Assembly (NCBI GenBank): GCA_947650285.1
Contig: CANTFL010000057.1
Span: 124,001-188,000, forward strand
Direction of reading: 5' to 3'
From: Hyaloperonospora brassicae
Lineage: Eukaryota > Oomycota > Peronosporomycetes > Peronosporales > Peronosporaceae
DNA: 64,000 bases
A program made the position numbers and the translations under genes. The notes beneath the pieces are model-generated. The model saw only the letters and a program-made list of their open reading frames with translations. It did no database searches and was not told the DNA's origin. Positions 46,861 through 56,965 of this stretch are shown here, in pieces. Every line of letters begins with the position of its first letter. Position 1 is the first letter of the stretch.

Positions 46861-47937
46861 CCCCCCCCCCGCTAGACGTGGGAGCTCTGTCTCCACCACG
46901 TCGTTCACATTTAAATCCACAGCCCGTTCATTCTCGTCGATAAGAGGCGGGAGCTCGTCGTCGACCGCCTCAGATGTATGTGGGAGCCTCTGCTCGAACA
47001 TTTCGGTTACAATCGGGAGCCTCTGCTCGGCCGTTGTGTGTGTATGCGGGAGCCCCTGCTCGACCGCCGCGCTAGAACTCGGGAACCCCTGCTCGACCGA
47101 AGTCCGTGTGTGCGGGAACCCCTGTTCGACCGCCTCGTTGTGAATCGGGAGCCCCTGCTCGACCGATGTCCATGTGTGCGGGAACCCCTGTTCGACCGCC
47201 TCGTTGTGAATCGGAAGCCCCTGCTCGACCGATGTCTGTGTTTGCGGGAACCTCTGTTCGACCGTCTCGTTGTGAATCGGGAGCCCCTGTTCGACCGATT
47301 TCTGTGTTTGCGGGAACCTCTGTTCGACCGCCTCGTGTTGTGGTTCTATCAGTGTGACTGAACATACCGGACACAGAGGGCCATCACTCTCTCTGTGCTG
47401 ACTTCTAGTCGTGGCGAGATCGTTCACGACCCTGACTTGAGGCCAATCGGATGGCGCTACCAACAGATGAGTGAAAACTTCACTTACGTCGTAACCGCTT
47501 CGTCGTTTGACGGACCGAGATAGCCAGTCTGTCGTCGGCTGATACCGTGACAGCCACGGTATCCCCAAGATGCAATCGAATGCATAATTCATCTCGTACA
47601 CCAAAAATTCGTCATTACTTTGGAAGCCGTCGAACGTGTACGGCAAAACCACTGTTTTACGCGGGACACGCTGTGGTTGTCCATCAGCAAGTTTGACAAC
47701 GATGTCACCTGGACCTTCTCGAACCGTAACTGTCGACGGGAGAAGGGACAAACATGATGATCGAAAGAAGTTGTTGGATGCACCCGAATCCAACAGCGCT
47801 CGAAGTGGTCGATTAACTCCAGCAACGATGAGACTGATAATTATCAGTCTCGAATCGTCGCGCATAGTGGTGGCATTGAAGTGGGTATGTATCACTTTAG
47901 GGCTAGGAGCCCGAGCTGCCACCTGAGTACTCGGGGC
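46861..47937 (-). CDS. Ty3 protease and repeat-rich linker
   Basis: This frame lies between a TGA (47938-47940) and the G10 run. A retropepsin-type aspartic protease is evident from LRALLDSGASNNFFR and, 60 residues on, ILGIPWLSRYQPTTDWLS. It would cut the Gag-Pol precursor. After it comes a tandem array of about 12-residue units (VEQGLPIHNEA, VEQRFPQTQTS and variants). After the G run the frame shows only YFILQRQRR... and a TAA; the RT frame takes over naturally at the run, so the run is the break. GTG at 47922 is not a real start; the segment is part of the polyprotein. Confidence 0.88.
46975..47340 (-). repeat. 36/72-bp coding minisatellite in the Pol linker
   Basis: About ten degenerate copies of a 36-bp unit encode V-E-Q-(G/R)-(L/F)-P plus six variable residues. 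Alternating subtypes give a 72-bp higher-order period. Unit length is a multiple of three, so copy number can change without breaking the frame. Confidence 0.9.
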
Positions 47938-47966
47938 TCAATTACTGCCAGTAGGGCGCCCCGCAT

Positions 47967-48119
47967 CTACTGGAACCGCTCATTTTTTGGCGAGACCAAT
48001 GACGACACAGTATCTCCACGTGAGACAGCTGTGTTCATGGACACCGGCGCTGGTACTCGGCAGACGGCCGCACGATGGCCAGTCTTGCCGCACCGATAAC
48101 ACTTCATCGTGTTTTGACT
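47967..48119 (-). CDS. Gag zinc knuckle, in frame after the gag TGA
   Basis: Immediately after the gag stop the same frame continues with SQNTMKCYRCGKTGHRAAVC, a perfect CX2CX4HX4C nucleocapsid knuckle that packages element RNA. It ends at TAG 47967-47969 after a single-base frame change: in the next frame the natural continuation VPVDAGRPTGSN is seen. Its position in frame after TGA implies either stop readthrough or a nonsense change in this copy. Confidence 0.85.
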   Translation of the reverse strand, partial: SQNTMKCYRCGKTGHRAAVCRVPAPVSMNTAVSRGDTVSSLVSPKNERFQ

Positions 48120-49007
48120 TCAAATGTCGCGGCCAAATTGCTTGCCGCGACCACGAGATACATCGATAACGTCAATTTCCATAGGCTCTGGGCCAGACGA
48201 ACGCGGGCGTTGCGACGCTGCCTGCAAATATGACGATGCGACCGTGTAATCTTCACGAAGCGCGAGGGCAAATGCCTCCTCAAGAGTCTTAGGTTCAGCA
48301 CGTGTGAGGCAATAGCGGGTCATGACCTCTTGCATACCAAAGACAAAGACATGAACTTGCGAAGCCATGTCGATCGGCTGCTTGGTGATACACGAAGCAA
48401 GATGTCGCGTCTTCTGTACGTAATCACGTATCGACAGCTTGCCCTGTCGAAGTGAAAAGAAATCTGCGCGCAAGCGTGACTCATCTTGAGGGGGCTCGAA
48501 CGCCAGTCGTAAGTCGCGCTGGATATCGTTTAGCGTGGGGAATGCCAACTCTTCTACAACGAGCTTCCCAAGAGCCCATTCTTTGGCTTTACCAACAAGC
48601 CGAGACAGTAGGAAATTAACCTTGGCCGTCGGAGCGTCATTCAACCTTATTGCTATGGAGATATCAATCTCCCTAAACCAGCGATTAAGGGGGAGACGAT
48701 CTGGACCATCACCAGAGTATGTCGACGTCTCCATTTTAATTGCATCGTAATGGGAGGGGCGCGAGATAGTATGTACTCGCCGGTTCGCTTCGGCGAGCTC
48801 GCGCACCATGTAGTCTTGAATGGCGGCACGGTGTTGTTCGGGCGTCGCTGTGCTTAGCAGCGACGTCACGAAGATTTCACCAGACACCGCCGCGAGGCGG
48901 TGTAATGCCTGCCATTCTACCGTAGTGAGATGGGGAAAATCTGCATGCTCCAGCGAAACTGCTGGAGCCATCGAAGATTCACTCATATCCATCTCGAACT
49001 TGGTCAT
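48120..49007 (-). CDS. Ty3 Gag (capsid part)
   Basis: ATG at 49007 lies directly below the primer binding site. The 295 residues include a typical retrotransposon Gag domain (about residues 85-270: [49 protein letters not shown]). The frame stops at TGA 48120-48122, just before the zinc knuckle, which lies in the same frame. Gag assembles the virus-like particle. Confidence 0.93.
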   Translation of the reverse strand: MTKFEMDMSESSMAPAVSLEHADFPHLTTVEWQALHRLAAVSGEIFVTSLLSTATPEQHRAAIQDYMVRELAEANRRVHTISRPSHYDAIKMETSTYSGDGPDRLPLNRWFREIDISIAIRLNDAPTAKVNFLLSRLVGKAKEWALGKLVVEELAFPTLNDIQRDLRLAFEPPQDESRLRADFFSLRQGKLSIRDYVQKTRHLASCITKQPIDMASQVHVFVFGMQEVMTRYCLTRAEPKTLEEAFALALREDYTVASSYLQAASQRPRSSGPEPMEIDVIDVSRGRGKQFGRDI

Positions 49008-49013
49008 GGGAAG

Positions 49014-49031
49014 GACTACGAAGTGCTACCA
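49014..49031 (-). promoter_or_regulatory. Primer binding site
   Basis: Two bases after the 5' LTR the element strand reads TGGTAGCACTTCGTAGTC. TGGTAGCA is complementary to a tRNA 3' end UGCUACCA, as in eukaryotic initiator-Met tRNA. The match is 8 nt; the exact oomycete tRNA was not checked. Confidence 0.75.
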
Positions 49032-49033
49032 GG

Positions 49034-49353
49034 TGTAACGAGGTGAGAGCCTGTTACCGTCTTACACTTATAATTAAGCTGAGGAAGCGCTGTGATTTAT
49101 AAGGTAAATTTAACTCTGTTTGTATTTTTGTGTTTTTATAATTCGCAGTAAGTGCGAATATGTTCCCTAGCTCATGGGAACCACTCAAATACAGAACTAA
49201 TTATTATTGGCTACTTATTGGGTCTGGAACCCCAATAATAAACCAATAATAAATAGACGCGCAGTATCCGCTATCCGGATACTGTCTACACTTAATGTAT
49301 GTAATTATGTAATAAAACTATGACTACTTAATATAATGGGTTGCCCCATTACA
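49034..49353 (-). repeat. 5' LTR of the Ty3 element (320 bp)
   Basis: It runs from TGTAACGAGG to CCCCATTACA on the plus strand. It is the same length as the other LTR with four differences, three of them C:G/T:A transitions. It should contain the promoter for gag-pol (leftward). Confidence 0.97.
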
Positions 49354-49358
49354 ACAAT
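49354..49358. repeat. Target site duplication (right), ACAAT
   Basis: Exact copy of 41537-41541. Confidence 0.95.
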
Positions 49359-52300
49359 CGTGTCCAGCTTCGCAAATATTTGTATGAATTCTGCTAACTC
49401 CTGTCGATAACATCATGGACTACTTCCTCACGTTTAATGACTTGTGCACTCATCTTGCCTCGGTCGGTGACTGGATTTCAAAACAAGAGAAGTTGGTGAT
49501 TTTGTTTGTAAGCTTGTCGCCGGACTATGACGCTATTTTTAGAAAAATCGAAGTGCGTGAGCATGTGTATATTGTACAAGATCAAGAAATGCTAAGTTGA
49601 GAGCGTTACACGGTGATAAAGAGAAAAAAGAAGAGTCTGCGTAAAAGATTCTGCATCGAGAGTACAGCCACGGGTGCGCCGGGATTTTCCTCGTGGATGT
49701 CTAAGCAACCATAACGACCAATATGAGCGTCGTCATGAGCGTCAAGAAAGATAAAGATCTTGATCGGCACGTGGGATCACTGTTCTATGCCTCGATTGTC
49801 GTATAGCGGATATCAAGCATGACCAGTGTCTTAAAGAAGAAAGGTGCATCAAAACCGTTCGCGTTCTCAGCGGCAAGTAGAGAAGATTGACGAACATGTG
49901 GCTGCTTGATAGTATAGATATCTTCCACATGGCATTTGTCGTGATGACTTCTGCACCATCTATTCAGTACGAGATGGTCTCGAAGTGTTTTTGGCTAATG
50001 GTGATCGCTTGCCTGTGCTGGTAGTGAATCAGATGGTCTGCAACTGGACACTGGCAGGACTGCGTCATTCAACTATGTGCTCTTCACTTCAGGTTTGGAC
50101 CGCAAGATACTATCTGTGTCGGTTCTTGCAGCACATGGACCAGACGTTCACTTTGGATAAAAGTATGCATGATTACACATAAAGGTCAAGAGGTGGCCCG
50201 TGGAAAATGTTCAGGAAAGCTCTATGTGCTAAGCTTATAGAGCTTCACCAAGTTAAACAAGATTAAGGGATTGCGTTTATGTGGTGAAGTCGATCTCACT
50301 TATTCGCAGATGTGAGGGTAGATCTTCCACTTGCCCAGACTTGCCGACTCACGGAGGGGGTACTCCGATTCGTGTCTTGATGTATAGCCTTGTGCTCACC
50401 TCGTGTACCCGTCGGTTGGGCTGGCTTGAGCTCGTCGTAATGGCCTTAAAAGATGTCGATCTCGCTGAGGGTTTGGGGTTGAGAGTTCGCTTCCGGTGCG
50501 GAAATCTTCACACCACGAACTGGGGTTCTGTGATCTTGTTCTTGAGCCGCGACGATCACTATGTGGAGAGGTCGCGATCTTGATCTTGGATCACACCGAT
50601 CTCGATTTGTCTTCGGGATCGGGGTATTTGCTGTGAGGAAATCTTCACTCAGCAAATAATAGTCCTGCGTCGATCTTGCCTTGGCATCGGTCCAAACTGG
50701 TCTTGGGATCGGCCGATCTTATCGGAAGTGCGCAGTGTAACAGATAGGTCCTGCGTTTCGCCAAACTAAAACAGGCCGATCTGCCTTGTGGATCGCTTTG
50801 ATCTTGATCGGTCTTGTCTTGGACTCCTTGTCCAGATCTTCTAAACACTTGAGCCGTCTCGCGATCTTGTAACCAAAATCCTTTTCCTTTACCGTTGTTT
50901 GCTGCTAACCTAGCGGTTTTAATTGAGTTGAGTTACCTTAACCCCACCTGAGACAAACAATCCAAGGTGAGTACACGAAACACGGCGCGGCGAAGTCTCT
51001 TGATCGACGGGTGGCCAGATATCCTGCCCGGAAGAGAAGTCTGCGACGTGCTTTATTTGTAAAAACGGTAACTGTTTGATTATCCAACCAAATTAATAGC
51101 CCACCAATCTTTAAGCCTATTCCAAACTGTAGGTCACTCTCCAAACCGATATCTCCTTTAAGCTTGATCGCCCCCTTGAGCACGTGTCGAAATTTCATGA
51201 CCTGTACTCCAAAGATAGCGCCAATATTCCCGATATCGTACCTAAACGCCAAAAGAGGACCAAATCCCAAATACGGTACCAAATTCCATTTTTGGTACCA
51301 AAGAGCCCGAAATAGTACCCAAATGCCGAGTGTGTATAAATCCATTTTGCGACGTCAATTCATCCGTCTTCCACTGGCTCTTTCGGTCTGAACTCTTGAG
51401 ACATCACTCATGGACCTTCAACAAGCATAATCATCATGATCCAATAGCTCCATCAACTGATGTATCCATAATCAACCGAGAACATGACCGATCTGGTGCC
51501 CAATTTGAGATCGTTGAGGATGGACTCGGTACAATTCAGCAATAGATGTTCTTCTGTTAATTGTACGTGCTCCAATACCACCCTTCAGGGTTCATCTGGT
51601 CAACGAGACCCTACACATGTCCTAGAATAACTCCCTAGACTCCCATGAGTATTCACACTTCCAGGTCGGGCTGTAATGAACCAAAATCAGTACCCCCATT
51701 GTGAGACCAATAAAGAGTGTCACCGATATGTGGGATGTTACACCTTCGTCACAGAGTCATATCGCACCACCTGGTCTCAGATGTACCTTTGGCAATCATA
51801 TATATCTGCGACTCGTCCAGATTGGTCCATTAAAATCATCCCTTTCTACTCCTCGTCCCAAATCGTTCCATGTTCATCATTCTGGCGACAGTTGGATTGG
51901 ATCGTTCATCTCTGTGAGGATCACCTTCCATCTCCCGTCGGATTGCTGGATCACCTGGTGTCCTTTCTCCCAGTAAGTGACGTCTCAACTGGGTGTTCAC
52001 CGATCCACACCCCACAATTGATTAGCGACTATACCACATTTACGACTTTCGTGGGTAAATCGACGTTGTGGCATGCCAAGCTTGTCCATGTTACGTATGG
52101 TTGTATAACAGCACTGAACAAGATAGCATAAGGTGTGCCACCAATATTGCCATCAGCACTATCAGAATGGCTACTTGAGGATCATTCATATAGTAAGATA
52201 TGTGTACCGAAATACTATTGGACATATGGAAGTGTGGTAATGACAAACTAACTACTTTGGGTAAATCAAAGCGACTTAATGGGACCAACTGACATTACCT

Positions 52301-53900
52301 CCGATTTTGAGGCTCGGTACATCGCTGTGTTTATCTTTTACTGGTCACATTATGTTAAAGTATATCTGGATTAGCAAAAAGTGTGGTACTGAAGAAGTTT
52401 AAAGAACAAAAGCTTTTCGTGGAGTCGCAGTTGAACACTCGGATCCGCTGCATTCAAGGCGAAGACGGTGGCAAAATCTGCTGCAAGCAGTTTAACAGCT
52501 TTATGCGCAAAACATGTAATACAACACAAACCACTCCTCCATAGATTGTCCCAGCTTAACGTTCTATTATAGAGAGCTAATCGTTCGCTTTCCTTTCTTG
52601 CGCGCTCGAAAATTTACTACCATCATTTATGAAAAAAATTATGGGGCGAAGTAATCATAATGGCTACATACATATCAAAACATTTTTTAAACTCGGCGCG
52701 CCACGTTACCACACCTTACGAGTTGTTGTTCAAGAAAACGCCTTCATCAGGGCACATACATTTCTTCGGATGCGAATGATGTGTAATCGGACACTCTACA
52801 AAGTCGTACACGTCTTTTTCAGCGTTTTAACTGTCATTATATTGACCAGGGGGAAGACGATCCGGCTGATTTATTATTGTCGATTTAAGCTGCAATTTAC
52901 GGAACCACAATTAGTACCGCAAATCTCGGGTGAATTTCTTGTTTTGCCCTCGATGACTGAGGATCATGTTGCTCAGCAAAGACCACGAATTGATGACGAG
53001 GTAATCATCATTATGATCTTGACACCTGAGACCGATTTGAAGCGGCCTCGACTTAATGAAGGTTGCGATGTTGCTTTGGAAGTTATGGAGATCCCTTAAA
53101 TCCATAACGAAGCCCTTGCATCTACATGTATAACTAACTGTGAACAAGCCACTGATCGAAAGATCAGCTATTATCTCTCATCCATACGTGGGATGCTAAT
53201 CATCTTCCACATAGTACTCCAATAATTAGCTGCAAGTGAGTATTTGATATCAATCGGGATGTTGGTGAGAAAGATGACCGATACAAATCACGCTTAGTAG
53301 CTCAAGGATGTCGTCAAGTTTATAGTGTGAGATATTATGAAAAATATTCGCCAATCGCAGGTCTTATTTTGGTGCGCAAGTTACTTGCTATATGCTACCA
53401 GTAAGGCTACTTGATTCTTCAACTTGACGTGGAGACTGCACTAACAAATGACCATTTGGATGGGCAAGTTCAAATGCGCCTACCTAGAAACCTGCTATCC
53501 AGAGTACAAACTAAGGCGTAGTTTTGAATGGACCGAAGAAAGCGTATCCTTTATATCACATAACAATTCACAAGGTGCTGAAAGCGCCATAATTCAAGCC
53601 ATTCATTGCTTGCCCGTGTGTTTGTGTACGCCAATCGACTGAGAATAATGGAGGTGTACATTGTGCTCTACTTGGGTGCTTTACTGGTTTGGGAGTAAGT
53701 GCACTTCCGAAGCTACCGAAATAAATTCGGCACTTTTAAATCACTACAAGATATAATATCTTGGTGATGTTCGCATTGAGCTCAGCATTGATATTAATCA
53801 TAATGTCGTGCGGGGATGCTTCAAACTTTTCAGTCGCAGCTTGACGACCGACTTGCTCAACAATTGGTCAGCGTTTACCAGCCGCAACATGAACGTTTTT
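49359..53900 (+). pseudogene. Ty1/copia relic, right part (gag, protease, integrase, RT fragments)
   Basis: Plus-strand fragments appear in copia order. Gag: FNDLCTHLASVGDWISKQEK and LSPDYDAIFRKIEVRE (49430-49560). Protease: NGDRLPVL, then SGLDRKILSVSVLAAHGPDV in another frame (49990-50150). Pre-integrase: LWHAKLVHVTYG (52065-52105). Integrase: LMGPTDITSDFEARYIAVF, then VLKKFKEQKLFVESQLNTRI and RCIQGEDGGK (52270-52520). RT: DRYKSRLVAQGCRQVYSVRY, then LILQLDVETALTND and HLDGQVQMRLPR (53278-53510). Many stops and frame changes show it is old and dead. Repeat copy A (50300-51080) interrupts it between protease and integrase. LTRs were not identified. With the left piece it forms the host copy of the nested Ty3 insertion. 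Confidence 0.75.
50300..51080. repeat. Dispersed repeat family, copy A
   Basis: It shares blocks with copy B: ACTCACGGAGGGGGTACTCC versus ACTAACGGAGGGGGTTATCC, then a shared GGTGTGGAAATCTTCA-like block, CTTGAGCCGTCTCGCGATCT, and at the end a GGTGGCCAG...CCCGG block. It interrupts the copia relic between protease and integrase. It may be an LTR or a non-autonomous element; ends are approximate. It is rich in GATC. Confidence 0.55.
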
Positions 53901-55659
53901 GGTCCGAACCTGAGTGAATTTTCTGGTGGTGGAATGACATACAGCAAGAAGCGTCCTGACCTATTTAGGTCGCTGATCGAAGTTGCTGGTGCGTCACGTT
54001 CCTGACATCAGTGTGTCAATTTGTAAATTGTAGTACTACCTTATTTAGAAAACCCAAGCACACATGAAACCTGCAGTACGTATACTCGTTACCTTAAGAG
54101 TACAAACAATGTCGGTATATGATATAAACGTGGTATAGCTAAGGGATTTCTGCCCACTGTATTTCTCGATGCGAGATAAGAACCTTGATGTTCACGTTTA
54201 TCTGCGTAAATTACTTTTAATGTTATACTCACCGTAGAATTCTTGAAAATGTTATCATCCGCTTTTCTCCCTGTATCGATGAAGTCCAGTACCCTTTATC
54301 TTGCATCTTTTCCAGCGTTGGAAGTCGATCTTATTACGCTTCCTTTCACGCGTCCGTTGAGCTTAGACTTCTCTAGGACGACTTTGACACTATAATTAAT
54401 TTAAAATAGAGACATTTGTCGGCCATATGCCTCACAGGCTACCGACTCACATTTGTCACTTAGATCAAGGACATAACTAAAACAGCTGCCGCGTGATGAA
54501 GCAAGCAATGGTATTGGTAGTGAAAAACCAGCGCTTGTGATATCATATACTAGATGATAGCTCGATGTCAAAAATACAGTGGCTAAAAGGACGAGTGACC
54601 GAGATTCCGAAACAAGATCCGCAAATTGATGCAAGTTTTGACGATCGGGAAAGTTCCACATCAAGCAAGGAGCATATTATACAAATTGCTTCTTCTTCTT
54701 CACACAGAGAGCGTGAATGTAAAGATGAAGGTGATGCAGCGGCGAAATTCATTACGATTGTATAGCTGAAGTTTTTTTGTTTACAAAGGCGTAAGCCACT
54801 GTAACGGGAATGCGAGGATGTAGATGCTGACAATTGCGAAAGATCATGTGACAAAGATTGGGATGTCGAGTCGAACAGTGACGTAATGGATCTTGTCACA
54901 GCAAACGATGTCGGATGTGACATATAAAGAACTAGCCCGTCGTTTCATTGGGTCCAAATGGGCTACTGATTGATTATTTCACGTCAATTCTATCTATATT
55001 GCTTGCATCATCCTCCTAATTTGCATAATCATCAGCCATCTAATAATATCACTCCTGTAGACCTTCCACAACATTTACGTCATACTTAGCCAATTATGCA
55101 TCACATGTGAGTTCATCGATCGCATGTATCCACTCCTTCACTTTGTGCTAATATGCATTTTCGCAGCGACCACGATACTTGGTGGTTTTGTTCTATTCTT
55201 ACATCCGGGCCGAGCCCCTTCTTCGATTTGATTAAAAAATACACATAACAATTAACCTCCTTGTTCGCGGTAATCTAGCAAGAATCCGATCCTTTTTTAT
55301 TCCCAACTTAATTTGTTTAGACAAGAAAAAGTAAGAAGATGAAGAAACTAAACGCTTTTGAGTGATGAGTCTATTGTTCGAGCCAAATTTTACTTTTTAA
55401 GGTGAACATCTTGCGCCTTTCAAGTATACAAGGTTTTCTACGTACACATCATTCTTTAGCGCATGTACCCTGTAAGATTTACAAAGTGCTTGTTCATATT
55501 TCATGTTTACCATTCCAATCAGGATTTGATGTTTTCGATCAAATAATTTTTTTGACTTTTAGCCCGACTTTGATGTGAAGAATCCCATGTTTTACGTACC
55601 AGCGTTTAATTTTTCTGTAGCTGAAGTCCTTCTCTTCGTCAGTCATTACAGGTCGGGTT
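53901..55659. other. AT-rich relic DNA
   Basis: No gene is recognised. Frames are short (up to 126 codons, minus 54923-54543, Ser-rich, start not supported). It may be the decayed 3' part of the copia relic. Confidence 0.4.
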
Positions 55660-56265
55660 TAATGTGTGGTGGAGTGGTGATCGCTCTTTGTGGAGACGAT
55701 CCCAACTCTCCACTGGCGCCTGGACGAGCGACTAACGGAGGGGGTTATCCGATTTCGTGTTCTTGATAGCCTTTTTCACCTTGTGTAGCCTTTGGCGGTG
55801 CGGGTTGCACTCTTCAAGGTGGACTCGTGACAATGGAAACCTTGACCGTGTTTGCGATGGGGTTGAGGTTCGATCGCGGTGTGGAAATCTTCATACTGCG
55901 ATCGGGGTTGACGTAATCTTGTGAAATTATTCACGGGAGCACTTGCATACTTGTAAGTTGCTCGATATGAGTCATCCCGATCTGCAACAGATCGCCTTGT
56001 TCAGACGTAGACCTTGACAAGCGAGCGTTCTGACAACTTGAGCCGTCTCGCGATCTTGAGTCCTCAACCACAAAGGGTTTCCTGATTCTAGTCGCAGTTG
56101 GGGTGTTGCTTGATAGTTCTTGATCCCTGGCCAAACAATACAGGGATATCACTTGATTAAAGTATTTGACTTTTGCTTGACGTCGGGTGGCCAGTGATCC
56201 ACCCGGAGTAGAAATCGACACGTTTACTTTAAACCAAATTGAACTATATTTAATACTAACTAACC
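55660..56265. repeat. Dispersed repeat family, copy B
   Basis: It is collinear with copy A over about 600 bp (blocks as listed there). On the minus strand both contain QDRETAQV followed by diverged text, and both have LATRR near the other end, so the repeat may once have been coding or may simply share sequence. Same orientation as copy A. Confidence 0.55.
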
Positions 56266-56369
56266 AAACCCAGCAAACCTATCCCTATCACCATGTCTTG
56301 GACATCGCTTGCCACATGTCGCTTTCTCTAGACGGTAGAAACCTTGTACTTGCGTGGCACACACCTGAT

Positions 56370-56965
56370 ATACTTATCCGATCGCAGTCGACCTTCTGGT
56401 CACCGATCGTGTGGCGTGACCCACGCTAGTCTGATCGCGATCACATACCTGATCACTGATCACGATCTCGATATCCTCATGATCGCGATCGTTTTACTGA
56501 TAGCGGGTCACGTGATCTGGTACACTCTCTTCTAATCGCGATTATTTGTCGTGGTCTCTACTAACTTGATCGCGATTTCATAATTGATCGCCGATCACGA
56601 TCTCGATCGCCTTGCTGATCGCGATCATATAACTGATCACTGATCACGATCTCGATTACCTCCCTAATAGCGATCGCTTGTCGTGGTCCACACCAACCTG
56701 ATCGCGATCATATCACTGATCACGATCTCGATCACCTCCCTAATAGCGATCGCTTGTCGTGGTCCACACCATCCTGATCGCGATTACATAACCGAACGCC
56801 GATCACGATCTCGATCGCCTCCCGGATCCCGATCGCAATCTCGATCGCCTCCCGGATCCCGATCGCTTTGCTGATCGCAAGTCACGTGGTGTGGCACACA
56901 CTCTTCCGATCGCGATCACATGCTTGATCGCCTCCTTTATCGCGATCGCCTTGATGATCGCGGTT
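56370..56965. repeat. GATC-dense minisatellite
   Basis: About 600 bp are built from degenerate CGATCN hexamers (GATCGC, GATCTC, GATCAC), with many GATCGCGATC palindromes. A longer unit ending TTGTCGTGGTCCACACCA..CTGATCGCGAT recurs at 56680 and 56756, with a diverged copy at 56548. One frame spells (RS)n with PPGSRSQSRSPPGSRS near 56820-56870. Confidence 0.85.

Larger units (their letters stand above)
41542..49353 (-). mobile_element. Ty3/gypsy LTR retrotransposon, chromovirus type (7812 bp)
   Basis: The element is structurally complete: 5' LTR (49034-49353), primer binding site, gag with zinc knuckle, protease, reverse transcriptase, RNase H, integrase with a GPY/F module and chromodomain, polypurine tract, and 3' LTR (41542-41861), bounded by ACAAT duplications. 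LTR near-identity indicates recent insertion. Gag and pol frames are interrupted by TGA (48120-48122), TGA (47938-47940) and TAA (44748-44750), and by three single-base frame changes in G runs. This copy is therefore probably non-autonomous, unless the G-run changes are sequencing errors and the stops are suppressed. It sits inside a copia gag gene. An additional antisense frame overlaps its 3' third. Confidence 0.97.

Noticed and set aside
46978..47361. Long plus-strand frame of REPLLDR-type repeats
   Set aside because: It is the complement of the VEQGLP minisatellite on the pol strand; a three-base-periodic repeat stays open on both strands.
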